From assembly GCA_965369805.1 (NCBI GenBank), contig CBDURG010000010.1, positions 1-26,971 on the forward strand: a stretch of DNA of 26,971 nucleotides, in the 5' to 3' direction. The notes beneath the pieces are model-generated. The model did no database searches and was not told the DNA's origin. It saw only the letters and a program-made list of their open reading frames with translations. Positions within the stretch are counted from its first letter, which is position 1. Each line of letters opens with the position of its first letter. Source of the DNA: JAGLRQ01 sp965369805. GTDB taxonomy: Bacteria; Auribacterota; UBA6266. The position numbers were made by a program, and so were the translations under genes. Shown here in pieces: positions 7,608 to 16,374 of this stretch.

Positions 7608-8772
7608 TCCTGCCGGCCACAAATTTAATCAAGCTTGTTATTATGTCTACCCGGCTTTCTATCGAGTATTTTTCGGCAAGCTCCCTCGCTTTTGCCCCCA
7701 TTTCAATCCTTGTCTGTTTGTTCTTTATTAAAAAGTTCATTTTAGAAGCAAAGGAAACATAGTCAGAGGAATCTTTAATAACATAGCCCTGCTTACCCTC
7801 TTCTATTATTTCACTTGAACCGTTAGAAGAACTGGATATAACCGGCAGGCCGGACGCGAGAGCCTCAAGACATACATTCGCGCAGGGATCGTAAAAAGAA
7901 GGGAATACAAAAATGTCTGAAGCACTATAAATACTTTCAATGTTTTTCTGCGTACCGAGAAAAAGGACATTCTTCTCTACACCTAACATTAATGCCAGCT
8001 GCTTCCATCTTTTTAGCTTGCCCTTTCCAACCACAAGCAATCTGACAGACTCACGGACACTTTCTTCCAGGGAAGCCAGCGCCAGCAAGAGAGTTCTCAG
8101 GCCTTTAAGCCTGAAGTTATTCGCGACAAAAAGTATTATTATCTCGTCCAAAAGATTCAGTTCTCTTCGAACAACCGCTCCTGTATTCTCCTTTTTATTC
8201 GGAGAAAACCTTTCTATATCAACGCCGTTATGGATTACTTCAATTTTTCTACCGTCTATTTTATACCATTTTCTTATATGTCTTTTTACCATGTTGGAGA
8301 CAGCAATTACTATTTTCAATCTTTGCGAACTGTATTGTTTGTTTTCAAGCCAGGAAAGAAACCACTGTTCGGGAGAAATAACATCCCGGAACACCTGGCA
8401 CATTCTATAAATCTTTCTATGATATGACCTCAGGTTGTATGCTTTGTACGCGGTGTGCACTCCACCTCCCGGCCGGTAAATATCCATGCTAAAATTTTTT
8501 CCGAAAGAAAAAACAATATTAAATTGCTTGCGCCTGACTATCCAGGCGGTGCGCAAAGCAAACAGTATCCTATCAAGTAATCTTGAAAATCCGCAACTGG
8601 CAACTTTTATATGATTTAAGGCGGGATTTTTTGAGTCAAACCTTTTCGAAATAACAGAAATATTACACCCCTTTTCGGTCAATTTATCCGCGAGCATCCT
8701 CGCGGAGTTCTCTCCGCCTCCTATATCGGGGGAAAAGCTCTCTATTACAAAAGCTACTCTTATGTTTTCCAT
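7585..8772 (-). CDS. GT4 glycosyltransferase, WaaG-like
   Basis: A GT-B enzyme of 395 residues from the chosen start. It shows the glycine-rich N-terminal loop (SPDIGGGE), a DIYRPGGGVH block, VIHNGVDIERF, and the EX7E-type donor motif in NVCLEALASGLPVISS. The GGGVH and NGVD combination is typical of LPS core transferases related to WaaG (RfaG), which add hexose to the heptose region at the cytoplasmic face. The start is set at the ATG at 8772 because AAAGGAG lies eight bases upstream and the protein then begins directly with the first Rossmann strand. An earlier GTG at 8859 would overlap the DUF5989 gene and add 29 residues unlike the family. With waaA and waaF upstream in the same strand run, a core-LPS role is reasonable. 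Confidence 0.88.
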   Translation of the reverse strand: MENIRVAFVIESFSPDIGGGENSARMLADKLTEKGCNISVISKRFDSKNPALNHIKVASCGFSRLLDRILFALRTAWIVRRKQFNIVFSFGKNFSMDIYRPGGGVHTAYKAYNLRSYHRKIYRMCQVFRDVISPEQWFLSWLENKQYSSQRLKIVIAVSNMVKRHIRKWYKIDGRKIEVIHNGVDIERFSPNKKENTGAVVRRELNLLDEIIILFVANNFRLKGLRTLLLALASLEESVRESVRLLVVGKGKLKRWKQLALMLGVEKNVLFLGTQKNIESIYSASDIFVFPSFYDPCANVCLEALASGLPVISSSSNGSSEIIEEGKQGYVIKDSSDYVSFASKMNFLIKNKQTRIEMGAKARELAEKYSIESRVDIITSLIKFVAGRNEDNIPR

Positions 8773-8780
8773 TTTTTTAA

Positions 8781-8787
8781 CTCCTTT
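8781..8787 (-). promoter_or_regulatory. Ribosome binding site fixing the WaaG-like start
   Basis: AAAGGAG on the minus strand, eight bases before the ATG at 8772. It decides in favour of this start over the upstream GTG at 8859. Confidence 0.8.
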
Positions 8788-8821
8788 ATCTATTATTTTG
8801 TCATACGCAAAAACACAAGAT

Positions 8822-8980
8822 TTAGAACAAAGTGTAAATAACTGTTTGTATCGCGGCACTTTGTGACAGAACTATCACCCCGCAAAACAATACAAGCATT
8901 ATTACAATGGGCAGCAGCCACCATTTTTTTCTTACCTTTAAAAAGTCCCATAGCTCTTTAAGAACCGCTATCCTTGACAC
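8822..8980 (-). CDS. DUF5989 family small membrane protein
   Basis: A 52-residue protein starting at GTG, in a gap that otherwise looks empty. It begins MSRIAVLKELWDFLKVRKKW, then a hydrophobic helix at about residues 20-40, and ends SAAIQTVIYTLF. The ELWDFL...RKKWWLLP block and the aromatic IYTLF end are the signature of DUF5989. It has a strong Shine-Dalgarno (AAAGGAG, 8988-8994) seven bases before the GTG. Function is unknown; members typically accompany a NodU/CmcH carbamoyltransferase and an SxtJ protein, and exactly those two genes lie upstream here, 71 bases away. A membrane partner or anchor for the carbamoyltransferase is an inference. Confidence 0.9.
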   Translation of the reverse strand: MSRIAVLKELWDFLKVRKKWWLLPIVIMLVLFCGVIVLSQSAAIQTVIYTLF

Positions 8981-9051
8981 GCGTAATCTCCTTTAAAAAC
9001 TTTCCGCAGTATATTATATATAACATCAGTAGATTTTTACAGGCCTAAAAA

Positions 9052-9450
9052 CTAATATTGCTTCAAATAGTCTTCTTTTAGAGTTCCGGGGGGTTCCCTT
9101 TTCACCCAGCAAGAACTTTCTTTTTTATCTATCTTCCTGCCCATAAAATCTTGTCTTTTTAATTTTAAAATTAAAGCTATTGGAGTAAAGACTAAATAAA
9201 ATAGCATACTGAGAAAAACAATTGTAAAAATGTACATGATAAGCCCAAAGATTTTCTTTAACAAAGAACGCAGGGGCAACAGAAGCTTTGGAAACAGAAA
9301 CCCTGAAAAAAGAGCGTATATTCCAACACAAATAAATATCCATGAGGAAGGAGCCCCTTTAAAGTATAATCGGATTATTCCCACAAGAAGCATGACGCTT
9401 CCAAACCCCAACCCGAAATTTCTCAACTCTTTTAATTGCTTTTCCATCAT
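9052..9450 (-). CDS. SxtJ-like small membrane protein
   Basis: A 132-residue protein with three hydrophobic stretches at about residues 12-28, 36-55 and 68-98, and a charged cytoplasmic-type tail ending in LKEDYLKQY. Size, layout and position directly after a carbamoyltransferase match the SxtJ family, named from the saxitoxin cluster but found far more widely. The start codon directly follows the carbamoyltransferase stop (TAAATG), so translation is likely coupled. Biochemical function is unknown. It probably works with the carbamoyltransferase and DUF5989 at the membrane (inference from recurring gene order). Confidence 0.85.
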   Translation of the reverse strand: MMEKQLKELRNFGLGFGSVMLLVGIIRLYFKGAPSSWIFICVGIYALFSGFLFPKLLLPLRSLLKKIFGLIMYIFTIVFLSMLFYLVFTPIALILKLKRQDFMGRKIDKKESSCWVKREPPGTLKEDYLKQY

Positions 9451-11298
9451 TTAATCCAATTCAAACTCCTTCTTCCAATCCGCGCTCTCTTTCATCAGAG
9501 GCTGTTTCTTTTTATCGAAAATTACATTTTCTATAACAAGATAGTCCATGTTAGTTCTCATAAAACACATATATGCTTCCTCGGGAGTACACACAATCGG
9601 CTCTCCCCTGACATTAAATGATGTGTTAATTACTACAGGGCACCCCGTTTTTTCTTCAAAAGATTTTATCATATCATAATAAAGCTTGTTATGTTTCCCA
9701 TCAACCGACTGAATTCTGGCTGAGTAATCCACATGCGTAACTGCTGGTATTTCCGAACGGCAAACGTTAAGTTTATTAATTCCAAAAAGACCTTTTTGTT
9801 CTTCAGTTATCTCTTTTCTCCTGCTTCTTTTCACGGGGGCAACAAAAAGCATATAGGGGCTATTGTAATCCATTTCAAACCATTCGTTCATTTTTTCTCT
9901 CAGGATAGATGGAGCAAAAGGCCTGAATGATTCTCTAAATTTAATTTTAAGGTTCATTCTCGTTTGCATTTCCTTGTTCCGGGCATCCCCAATTATGCTT
10001 CTGGCTCCAAGCGCCCGGGGGCCAAACTCCATGCGCCCCTGGAACCATCCGACAACATTCGCGTTTTCTATCAGTTCAGCCACACGAACAGGAATTTCAC
10101 CATATTCCACCTTTTCATATACAGCATGCAGCCTGTCAAGGCGGGAAGTTACCTCATCGGCATTAAAAAAAGGGCCTAAATATGAACCTTTCTGGCAATC
10201 ATTAATGCCATCAGCATACCGCTCATTTTTAAGAACCCTATACCAGGCCAATAATGCCGCCCCGAGGGCTCCACCGGCATCACCCGCGGCAGGCTGTATC
10301 CAAATATCATCAAATATATTTTCCGATAATACCTTCCCATTTGCCACACAATTTAAAGCAACACCACCCGCCATACACAGGTTTTTCATCCCCGTAACCT
10401 TTCTAATGTGTCCGGCCATTTTTATCATTATCTCTTCGGTAACTACCTGAATGGATTTCGCGATGTCCATTTCCTTTTGTGTGACAAGTGTCTCACGTTT
10501 CCTTGGAGGCCCTCCAAAAAGGCGCGCAAATTTCTTGTTTGTCATAGTTAAGCCGACACAGTAATTAAAATAATCAAGATTTAGCTTAAATGAACCATCC
10601 TCATTAATATGAACAAGATGTTTTTTTATTAAATCTACATATTTCGGTGCACCATAGGGGGCAAGGCCCATCACCTTATATTCACCGGAATTAACCTTAA
10701 AACCCGTGTAAAAAGTAAACGCCGCGTAAAGCAACCCCAACGAATGAGGAAATCTGGTTTCCGCGAGAAGTTCAAAATCATTACCTTTGCCTATCCCATA
10801 ACTTGTAGTAGTCCATTCTCCAACTCCGTCAATAGTCAAAATAGCAGCGTTCTTAAATGGCGAAGGATAAAACGCGGACGCGGCATGCGATTCATGGTGT
10901 TCGGGAAAAAGAATTTCCCCCTCATAGCCTAAATTTTCTCTTATCAAGGTTTTAATAAACAATTTCTGCTTAATCCATAGCGGAATAGCACTCAGGAAAG
11001 ACTTTACTCCTACAGGGGCAAAAGAAAGATAAGTCTCCAGGATTCTTTCGAACTTTATAAAAGGTTTATCATAAAAAGCAACATAACTTATATCCTTTAT
11101 TCCGATATTTGCCGCCTTAAGACAATAATTTATTGCTTCTTTGGGAAAATCAAAATCATGTTTTTTGCGGGTGAATCTTTCTTCCTGAGCAGCAGCAATT
11201 ATCTCTCCATCTTTAACAATGCCGGCAGCGGAGTCATGATAAAAACAGGCAATTCCCAAAATCCAAACTGATGATTTATTAGCTTTACCGTTGTCCAA
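9451..11298 (-). CDS. NodU/CmcH/SxtI-type carbamoyltransferase
   Basis: A 615-residue O-carbamoyltransferase, full length for the family. The N-terminal Kae1/ASKHA-like part has GIACFYHDSAAG (15-26), EERFTRKKHD (39-48), EHHESHAASAF (133-143) with the metal-binding histidines, TIDGVGEWTT (155-164) and MGLAPYG (210-216). The C-terminal YrdC-like part has FQGRMEFGPRALGARSI. Family enzymes make carbamoyl-adenylate from carbamoyl phosphate and ATP and pass the carbamoyl group to a hydroxyl of a sugar or natural product. The start is a TTG six bases after the waaF stop; an ATG in the spacer is out of frame. Neighbouring LPS genes suggest the acceptor is an LPS or exopolysaccharide sugar. Confidence 0.95.
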   Translation of the reverse strand: MDNGKANKSSVWILGIACFYHDSAAGIVKDGEIIAAAQEERFTRKKHDFDFPKEAINYCLKAANIGIKDISYVAFYDKPFIKFERILETYLSFAPVGVKSFLSAIPLWIKQKLFIKTLIRENLGYEGEILFPEHHESHAASAFYPSPFKNAAILTIDGVGEWTTTSYGIGKGNDFELLAETRFPHSLGLLYAAFTFYTGFKVNSGEYKVMGLAPYGAPKYVDLIKKHLVHINEDGSFKLNLDYFNYCVGLTMTNKKFARLFGGPPRKRETLVTQKEMDIAKSIQVVTEEIMIKMAGHIRKVTGMKNLCMAGGVALNCVANGKVLSENIFDDIWIQPAAGDAGGALGAALLAWYRVLKNERYADGINDCQKGSYLGPFFNADEVTSRLDRLHAVYEKVEYGEIPVRVAELIENANVVGWFQGRMEFGPRALGARSIIGDARNKEMQTRMNLKIKFRESFRPFAPSILREKMNEWFEMDYNSPYMLFVAPVKRSRRKEITEEQKGLFGINKLNVCRSEIPAVTHVDYSARIQSVDGKHNKLYYDMIKSFEEKTGCPVVINTSFNVRGEPIVCTPEEAYMCFMRTNMDYLVIENVIFDKKKQPLMKESADWKKEFELD

Positions 11299-11304
11299 TA
11301 TACA

Positions 11305-12342
11305 TCAACCCTTCTGTTTACCCAAAATATTCTTAACTTCGTTAAAAACTTCTTTAACACTGATTTTGGAAAAACATTCATATGTGTTTTTTACACACAT
11401 TCTCTTTAAGCACGGGCTGCAGCTTATATCACTTTTTACAATTTTAACTTTTCCATCTACAGGAGATGTGGCTCTGTTATCGGTAGAACCAAACACCGCT
11501 ATAACAGGAATACCAACAGCAGAAGCAAGGTGCATTGTTCCTGTGTCATTAGTAATTAAAAGATTCATTTTTTTAAGAAGCGCGATAAGCTGTTTTATAG
11601 TCGTTTTTCCGCTCATGTCTATTATATTTCCGGAAACCTGACGATTGACGGAACCGCAAACATCCCTGTCATTCTCACTTCCCACCAGAACTATTTCCGC
11701 GTCATAAACATTTTTAACTCTGTTAATAAGGCCGGCAAACCTGTCGGGAAACCACCTCTTGGCAGGCCCATATTCAGCCCCGGGACTTACTCCAACTACA
11801 ATCTTCTCCCTGGACCTGATGTGAAATTTCATAAAATCATCAGACCACTTGAGAGAATCTAAGCCCGGCCTAAGATTGAATTCGGGTATATTACCTGAAA
11901 ACCCATCTGCCTTAACAAGTTCAAAATACTTCTCAGCCTGATGCGTTTCCGGCAGGGGCTTTTTTACTTTTAATGTAAGAAGAGAGGTTCTAAAGCATCC
12001 CCGAAACCCTATCTTCTCCGGAATACCCGCAATAAAAGGAACGATCGCGGAATCAAATGAATTAGGAAAAATAAAGCATTTATCAAAACCTTTTTCCTTT
12101 ATGAGTTTGCCAAGGCAAACCCTTTTTACCAACCCCCAATCTTCTGATCTAATCTCATAACGAATAAAATCATCAATATCTTCGATTAGAGAAAGAACAT
12201 CCAGAACTGAAGGTTTGCCAAGAACAGTAATATGAGATTCAGGGTATAAAAGCCTGATTGCCTTTATAGCCGGGATAGACATTACCGCGTCACCGATCCA
12301 ATTTACTGCACGAATTAATATTTTGTTTTTTGAATCTGCCAT
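11305..12342 (-). CDS. waaF: Lipopolysaccharide heptosyltransferase II (GT9)
   Basis: A 345-residue GT9 enzyme that transfers heptose from ADP-heptose to the inner core at the cytoplasmic face. Visible landmarks are RAVNWIGDAVMSIPAI (11-26) with D18 as candidate base, SPGAEYGPAKRWFPDRF (186-202) and ITNDTGTMHLASA (263-275). The C-terminal block ISCSPCLKRMC with a later YECF matches the cysteine-rich end typical of WaaF. It lies six bases upstream of the carbamoyltransferase gene and 96 bases after lpxL. No Shine-Dalgarno is seen before its ATG; the leader contains a TAGGTTC repeat. A related GT9 specificity (heptosyltransferase I or III) is possible, but the cysteine block favours type II. 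Confidence 0.88.
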   Translation of the reverse strand: MADSKNKILIRAVNWIGDAVMSIPAIKAIRLLYPESHITVLGKPSVLDVLSLIEDIDDFIRYEIRSEDWGLVKRVCLGKLIKEKGFDKCFIFPNSFDSAIVPFIAGIPEKIGFRGCFRTSLLTLKVKKPLPETHQAEKYFELVKADGFSGNIPEFNLRPGLDSLKWSDDFMKFHIRSREKIVVGVSPGAEYGPAKRWFPDRFAGLINRVKNVYDAEIVLVGSENDRDVCGSVNRQVSGNIIDMSGKTTIKQLIALLKKMNLLITNDTGTMHLASAVGIPVIAVFGSTDNRATSPVDGKVKIVKSDISCSPCLKRMCVKNTYECFSKISVKEVFNEVKNILGKQKG

Positions 12343-12370
12343 TTTGCGTTTCGTGAATCGTATTTGGTTG

Positions 12371-12432
12371 TAGGTTCCAGGCTATAGGTTCCAAAGAATA
12401 TGAATTTTATTTTTTCCTTTCACCCTATAACC
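12371..12432. repeat. TAGGTTC heptad repeat with inverted partner in the waaF leader
   Basis: Three seven-base units TAGGTTC, CAGGCTA, TAGGTTC (12371-12391), followed by a weak inverted match: GGCTATAGG at 12380-12388 against CCTATAACC at 12424-12432, eight of nine pairs. It fills most of the 96-base gap between lpxL and waaF. Confidence 0.65.
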
Positions 12433-12438
12433 CAGGCC

Positions 12439-13368
12439 TTACATTATTCTTCCTTTTTCCGTTAAAGCTCCTTTTCTCGGTATAGACTTCCAACGTCTGT
12501 GCATCCAGAAATACTGCTCAGGATGTTTCTTTACTTCTTCTTCAACAATAGACGCGTATAGCTGTGTTATTTTAAAGACCTTTTCATCAAAATTACCGGT
12601 TATACTCTCAACATTAATCCTGTCCTTTACATATAACCTAAACCTGCCCGGGCGAACCCTTATCCCAAAGATCGGATACATTAACGTTCCTGTCTTAATC
12701 GCCAGGATAGCCGGTGTTGCTACTGTAGATGCTTTTTTGCCAAAAAAACCAACAAAAACTCCTCTTCCCCCTGCTCTCTGGTCAGCTAATATACCTACAA
12801 GTTTCTTTTTGTTAAGCAGTTCATTGGCAACGGCAACTGCGCCCATTTTATCAATTATCTTTACAGGAAACTTTTCTCTTAAACTTTTTATGTGATTATT
12901 TAGATATTTATTTGAAAGAGGCCGGGCAATCGTGCTAATCTCGATTTTTTCCTTTTTACATAAAGTTCCAAGAACTTCCCACACACCAAAATGGGAAAGA
13001 AGCAGTAGTGCGCCTTTGTCCACCTTCTTGACATATTCATGTGCGGGCCCGGAATTTAACATTTCAGATCTGGAATAAAACCAATCAATGCCGTATCTCG
13101 AGAGCTTGCTAAAATCTACAAGGTTCATCCCAAAATGCGTAAAAGATTTTCTCGCGAGTTGTTTTACTTCAAAATCGCGTTTGGAAGGAAAAGCGGTTTT
13201 AATATTATCGATGGCAACTTTTCTGTGCCTAAAATCACACAGGTACCCGACATTCCCGAGCATTCTCCCCACACTATAGGAGATATCTTCAGGCAATATC
13301 CCCAACAGGAAAATAAATGCCCTAACTAAAACATATACGAGATACGCAATCATTAAAATCTTTCGCAC
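12439..13368 (-). CDS. LpxL/HtrB-like lipid A acyltransferase
   Basis: A 309-residue member of the lysophospholipid/lipid A acyltransferase family. It has an N-terminal membrane anchor (about residues 5-24) and the catalytic HX4E motif at H126 to E131 (SHFGVWEVL). ILADQRAGGRGVFVGFFGKKA near residue 193 and the C-terminal W-M-H-R-R-W segment are also family hallmarks. It adds a secondary acyl chain to lipid A on the inner face of the inner membrane; LpxL against LpxM specificity cannot be told. The listed start is GTG; an ATG five codons in (13353) is an equal alternative because neither has a clear Shine-Dalgarno. It overlaps lpxK by 47 bases, so the pair is coupled. Confidence 0.9.
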   Translation of the reverse strand: MRKILMIAYLVYVLVRAFIFLLGILPEDISYSVGRMLGNVGYLCDFRHRKVAIDNIKTAFPSKRDFEVKQLARKSFTHFGMNLVDFSKLSRYGIDWFYSRSEMLNSGPAHEYVKKVDKGALLLLSHFGVWEVLGTLCKKEKIEISTIARPLSNKYLNNHIKSLREKFPVKIIDKMGAVAVANELLNKKKLVGILADQRAGGRGVFVGFFGKKASTVATPAILAIKTGTLMYPIFGIRVRPGRFRLYVKDRINVESITGNFDEKVFKITQLYASIVEEEVKKHPEQYFWMHRRWKSIPRKGALTEKGRIM

Positions 13369-14494
13369 CTTCTGTTATTTCGATTCTTACCCTGAGAAAA
13401 TATATAGACACCTCTGTTTTTGAGACATAAGGGAATCTTACTGAATCTTTCTCAGTAGTAATAATCGCGTCCGCTTCTTTATCAAGAGCAACATTAATTA
13501 TGTCTATTATTTCCTGCTGGCTAAACCTGTGGTGGTCTGTAAACCTGTGGGCAGAAACTATTGACGCGCCAAGTTCTTCAAGAGCATATTCAAAACCTTT
13601 AGGTTTTGCTATAGCAGAAAGGGAAATAATTTTTTTACCCTTTATAAACTCCAGGTTTTCTTTGGTTCCTCCATAGACTTCTTCAAAATAAAGCGGATCG
13701 TGGACACATAGTATTATCTCTGACTTGGGGTTAATCGCCCTTATCCTGTTTTTAAGAAGTGAAATATTCCTGTCTTTAGCTTTTGTAATGAAAACTATAT
13801 TTGCTCTCTTAAGATTGTTGACTTTTTCCCTTAACTCGCCTCTTGGCAGCAATTTTTCATTACCAAAGGGTGAAGTAGCATCTATAAGAACCACATCAAA
13901 CCTCCTGTCCAAATGTAAATACTGAAACCCATCATCCAGGAGAAGAGTATCTACGGCATAATTTTTAATCGCGTATGCCCCTGATTTAACCCTGTTTTTA
14001 TCAACCAAAACTATGGCGGATTTCACATTTTTCGCCAGCATGTAAGGTTCATCTCCGGCATAAAGGGAGTCGAGAAGAGTGGCTCGGCCATCTGAAACTA
14101 TCTTAGGCTCATACTTCATCCTATGCTTAAAAACAAAATCAAGGAACCTGACTAAAAACGGTTTGCTAACACTTCTGTAACCACGGGACAGAATTGCCAC
14201 CTTTCTCCCCTCTTTTTCCAGAGCCCTGGCAAACATTTCGACAATAGGGGTTTTACCCGTGCCGCCCACAGTTAAATTACCAATACTAATCGTCATACAG
14301 CCAAGCGTTTTTCTTCTAAAAATACCGTGTTTATATAACCACAGCCTGCTTTGAACAATCAGGAGGAAGATCCTTGATAAACCACTTAATACGTTCAGAA
14401 GACACCTGGCTCCAAAATCTTTCCTTTCGTATACAATAACTGAAAGAATATACTTCTCAGTTTTTTCCCTGATGTTTATGAGTAAAGTAATCAT
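13322..14494 (-). CDS. lpxK: Tetraacyldisaccharide 4'-kinase
   Basis: A 390-residue LpxK that phosphorylates the 4' position of the lipid A disaccharide at the inner membrane. The P-loop lies at residues 72-82 (GNLTVGGTGKT), preceded by a hydrophobic membrane-associated helix near 36-50. ILSRGYRS (98-105), SDGRATLLDSLYAGDEPYML and DDGFQYLHLDRRFDVVLID are further LpxK landmarks. It is slightly longer than the usual 320-350 residues because of an N-terminal extension. It follows a 123-base gap with heptad repeats after the EIIA gene, and overlaps lpxL. Confidence 0.93.
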   Translation of the reverse strand: MITLLINIREKTEKYILSVIVYERKDFGARCLLNVLSGLSRIFLLIVQSRLWLYKHGIFRRKTLGCMTISIGNLTVGGTGKTPIVEMFARALEKEGRKVAILSRGYRSVSKPFLVRFLDFVFKHRMKYEPKIVSDGRATLLDSLYAGDEPYMLAKNVKSAIVLVDKNRVKSGAYAIKNYAVDTLLLDDGFQYLHLDRRFDVVLIDATSPFGNEKLLPRGELREKVNNLKRANIVFITKAKDRNISLLKNRIRAINPKSEIILCVHDPLYFEEVYGGTKENLEFIKGKKIISLSAIAKPKGFEYALEELGASIVSAHRFTDHHRFSQQEIIDIINVALDKEADAIITTEKDSVRFPYVSKTEVSIYFLRVRIEITEGAKDFNDCVSRICFS

Positions 14495-14512
14495 ATTTTA
14501 ATCCACTTATTG

Positions 14513-14628
14513 AGTATCAAATATCAATGATGGAGGTTTCGTATTCAGTATAAATTAAATTGTGCAACAGGCTAAAATCCGAGGCACGAAATCCGAAATC
14601 CAAAACAATATCAAAATTCAAATATCAT
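14513..14628. repeat. Heptad repeat tracts between EIIA and lpxK
   Basis: Two tracts. At 14513-14553 there are AGTATCA, AATATCA and then CGTATTC, AGTATAA, related to the [AC]GTATNT family. At 14587-14628 there are two exact CGAAATC units followed by degenerate heptads (CAAAACA, ATATCAA, AATTCAA, ATATCAT). The second tract runs across the EIIA stop codon at 14618. Confidence 0.6.
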
Positions 14629-15082
14629 ACTCGGCAAGAGCGTTTAAAAATTCTTCTTTTGTCCTAGCATCAAACAATTTTTCACTGACCTTATCTTTGG
14701 AAAGCAACCTGTTAATCCTGGAGAGAAGTCTCAGATAATCTTCATTCCTTTCCAAGGGATTTACGAACATGAAAATAAGCCTCGTAAGATTACCATTAGG
14801 TTCTCCAAAATCAACTCCTTTTGTCAGGCGGACTGCTACACCATAAATTCCATCCAGTCTTTTCACCCTGAGATGCAGAATTGTAAAACCCTTTTTGGTC
14901 GCAATCGGCGGGCCTTCGTTTTCCCTTCTTATAAGTTCCCTGGCCAAGAAATCCGCGTTTAAATCTTTTACACGGGATGACAAAAACTTCGATACTTTCC
15001 GAATAGCATCATCCCTGTCCTTAACCTGAATATTAAGGAGTAATGAATCTTCTTTTAAAATCTTGTTTGTTTTCATTTTCAT
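14618..15082 (-). CDS. Stand-alone PTS EIIA-type (nitrogen-regulatory-like) domain protein
   Basis: A 154-residue EIIA_2-fold protein from the chosen ATG. The candidate phosphoryl-accepting histidine is H70 (TILHLRVKR), where the usual proline before the histidine is replaced by leucine. A typical GVDFGEPNG segment and a helical end follow. EIIA proteins receive phosphate from an HPr-like carrier and regulate transporters or kinases. The ATG at 15082 follows GGGGA closely; the longer frame from 15121 would overlap the permease gene by 23 bases, and its extra residues do not look like EIIA. It is directly downstream of an ArsB/NhaD-type permease and shares the cassette with an EIIA-CBS protein, so permease control is the natural guess. 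No EI or HPr gene is present in the window. Confidence 0.82.
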   Translation of the reverse strand: MKMKTNKILKEDSLLLNIQVKDRDDAIRKVSKFLSSRVKDLNADFLARELIRRENEGPPIATKKGFTILHLRVKRLDGIYGVAVRLTKGVDFGEPNGNLTRLIFMFVNPLERNEDYLRLLSRINRLLSKDKVSEKLFDARTKEEFLNALAEYDI

Positions 15083-15098
15083 CCCATCCCCTGTATCC

Positions 15099-16355
15099 CT
15101 AGAAATACCGCCAGTAAACATAAATCGTACATATAATCATTGACTCCAGAACAAATATAACACCGTATTTTAAAAATTCTTTAAAAGAAATCGGGCTGCC
15201 GTTCTTTGCGGCAAGTCCTGCTACAATAATATTGGCCGGCGCTCCAATAATCGTTCCATTTCCACCCAGGCATGTACCCATTGCAAGCGCCCACCATAAA
15301 GGCTTCGCGTCCGCAAAATGTACCGCGATGCTTTTTACCACCGGTATAAGAGCAACAGCATTGGACACACTTCCAATTACAGAAGAAAATACCGCTGAAA
15401 TCCATAAGACGATAAATGTTGTAAGCTTCATGTTTCCATCCGTAAAATCCACGGACTTCTTCGCCACAAGATTAACTGCTCCCACCTGGATAACCCCCGA
15501 GACAATAATAAAAAGGCCTATAAGAAAAAAAATGGTCGGCCACTCCACTGTCTTGAAAAGTTTTTCAATATCTTCCCCTGTAATCACCATAAGAACAGTT
15601 GCTCCGGCAAGAGCGACCGAAGCAGGCCCCAGGCCCAGACTCTCATGAATCAAAAAAGCGAAGAGGGTCAACCCCAAAACAAAGAAACATTTTATAAGAA
15701 GTTTTTTATCTCTTATGGCCCTTGTATCATCAAGAGCCATTATTTTCGCTTTCACTTCATTTGAAACCCTCATTTTTTCGCGCATCATAAGAATTACCGT
15801 AACCACAAAAACAAACATAATAACCAATATTACCGGTGTAAGATTTAGAAGAAAATCATTGAAACCAAGATTGGCCGCGCTCCCAATCAATATATTTGGA
15901 GGATCACCAATAAGGGTCGCGGTTCCTCCAATATTAGATGCCATAACCTCTATAATCAAAAAAGGAACAGGATTTAAACCCAGCTGCTGGGTTATAAGAA
16001 ACGTTATGGGTGCCATCAGTAAAACAGTGGTTACATTATCCAGAAAAGCTGACAACACAGCCGTAACCAATGAAAGAAAAAGAAGTATAATAAGAGGCCT
16101 TCCTTTTGCCGCTTTTGCCACTTTGATTGATATCCACTCAAATATTCCCGTCCTGGAAAATATCCCTACTATTATCATCATACTTATAAGAAGCAGGATA
16201 ACATTCAAATCTATTAACCCGAAAGCAATTCCCTGCGGAACCACTTTTAAAATAAGCATTAGAGAGGCACCCACAAGAACGGCAAGTGTCTTGTCAACTT
16301 TTTCAGTTGCTACCGCAACCAACGTCACAAAAAAGATAATTATCGCAACCCACAT
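15099..16355 (-). CDS. ArsB/NhaD-type (ion transporter superfamily) permease
   Basis: A 418-residue membrane protein with about eleven to twelve helices and no large soluble domain. The two inverted halves each carry a re-entrant hairpin motif: DNVTTVLLMAPITF with GGTATLIGDPPNILIG in the first half, and SNAVALIPVV with GGNGTIIGAPANII in the second. These are signatures of the ArsB/NhaD/CitMHS group. Substrates in this group include Na+/H+ exchange, arsenite, sulfate and carboxylates; which applies cannot be read here. The TrkA-C domains found in many SLC13 relatives are absent, and the flanking EIIA genes could supply the regulatory input instead. A good Shine-Dalgarno (AGAGGTGA) precedes the ATG. 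The gene lies 19 bases after the EIIA-CBS gene. Confidence 0.9.
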   Translation of the reverse strand: MWVAIIIFFVTLVAVATEKVDKTLAVLVGASLMLILKVVPQGIAFGLIDLNVILLLISMMIIVGIFSRTGIFEWISIKVAKAAKGRPLIILLFLSLVTAVLSAFLDNVTTVLLMAPITFLITQQLGLNPVPFLIIEVMASNIGGTATLIGDPPNILIGSAANLGFNDFLLNLTPVILVIMFVFVVTVILMMREKMRVSNEVKAKIMALDDTRAIRDKKLLIKCFFVLGLTLFAFLIHESLGLGPASVALAGATVLMVITGEDIEKLFKTVEWPTIFFLIGLFIIVSGVIQVGAVNLVAKKSVDFTDGNMKLTTFIVLWISAVFSSVIGSVSNAVALIPVVKSIAVHFADAKPLWWALAMGTCLGGNGTIIGAPANIIVAGLAAKNGSPISFKEFLKYGVIFVLESMIICTIYVYWRYF

Positions 16356-16374
16356 TGTTCCATCACCTCTGGTA

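Noticed and set aside
8773..8859. GTG-initiated N-terminal extension of the WaaG-like gene
   Set aside because: It overlaps the end of the DUF5989 gene, has no family resemblance, and a good ribosome site marks the later ATG.
11199..11381. Minus-strand 60-codon ORF with an ATG between waaF and the carbamoyltransferase
   Set aside because: It is out of frame with both and fully covered by their well-supported coding regions.
13325..13355. Heptad-like TATCTCGTATATG in the lpxL coding start
   Set aside because: The matching bases encode the ordinary hydrophobic N-terminus of an LpxL-type protein, and there is only one partial unit; probably chance.
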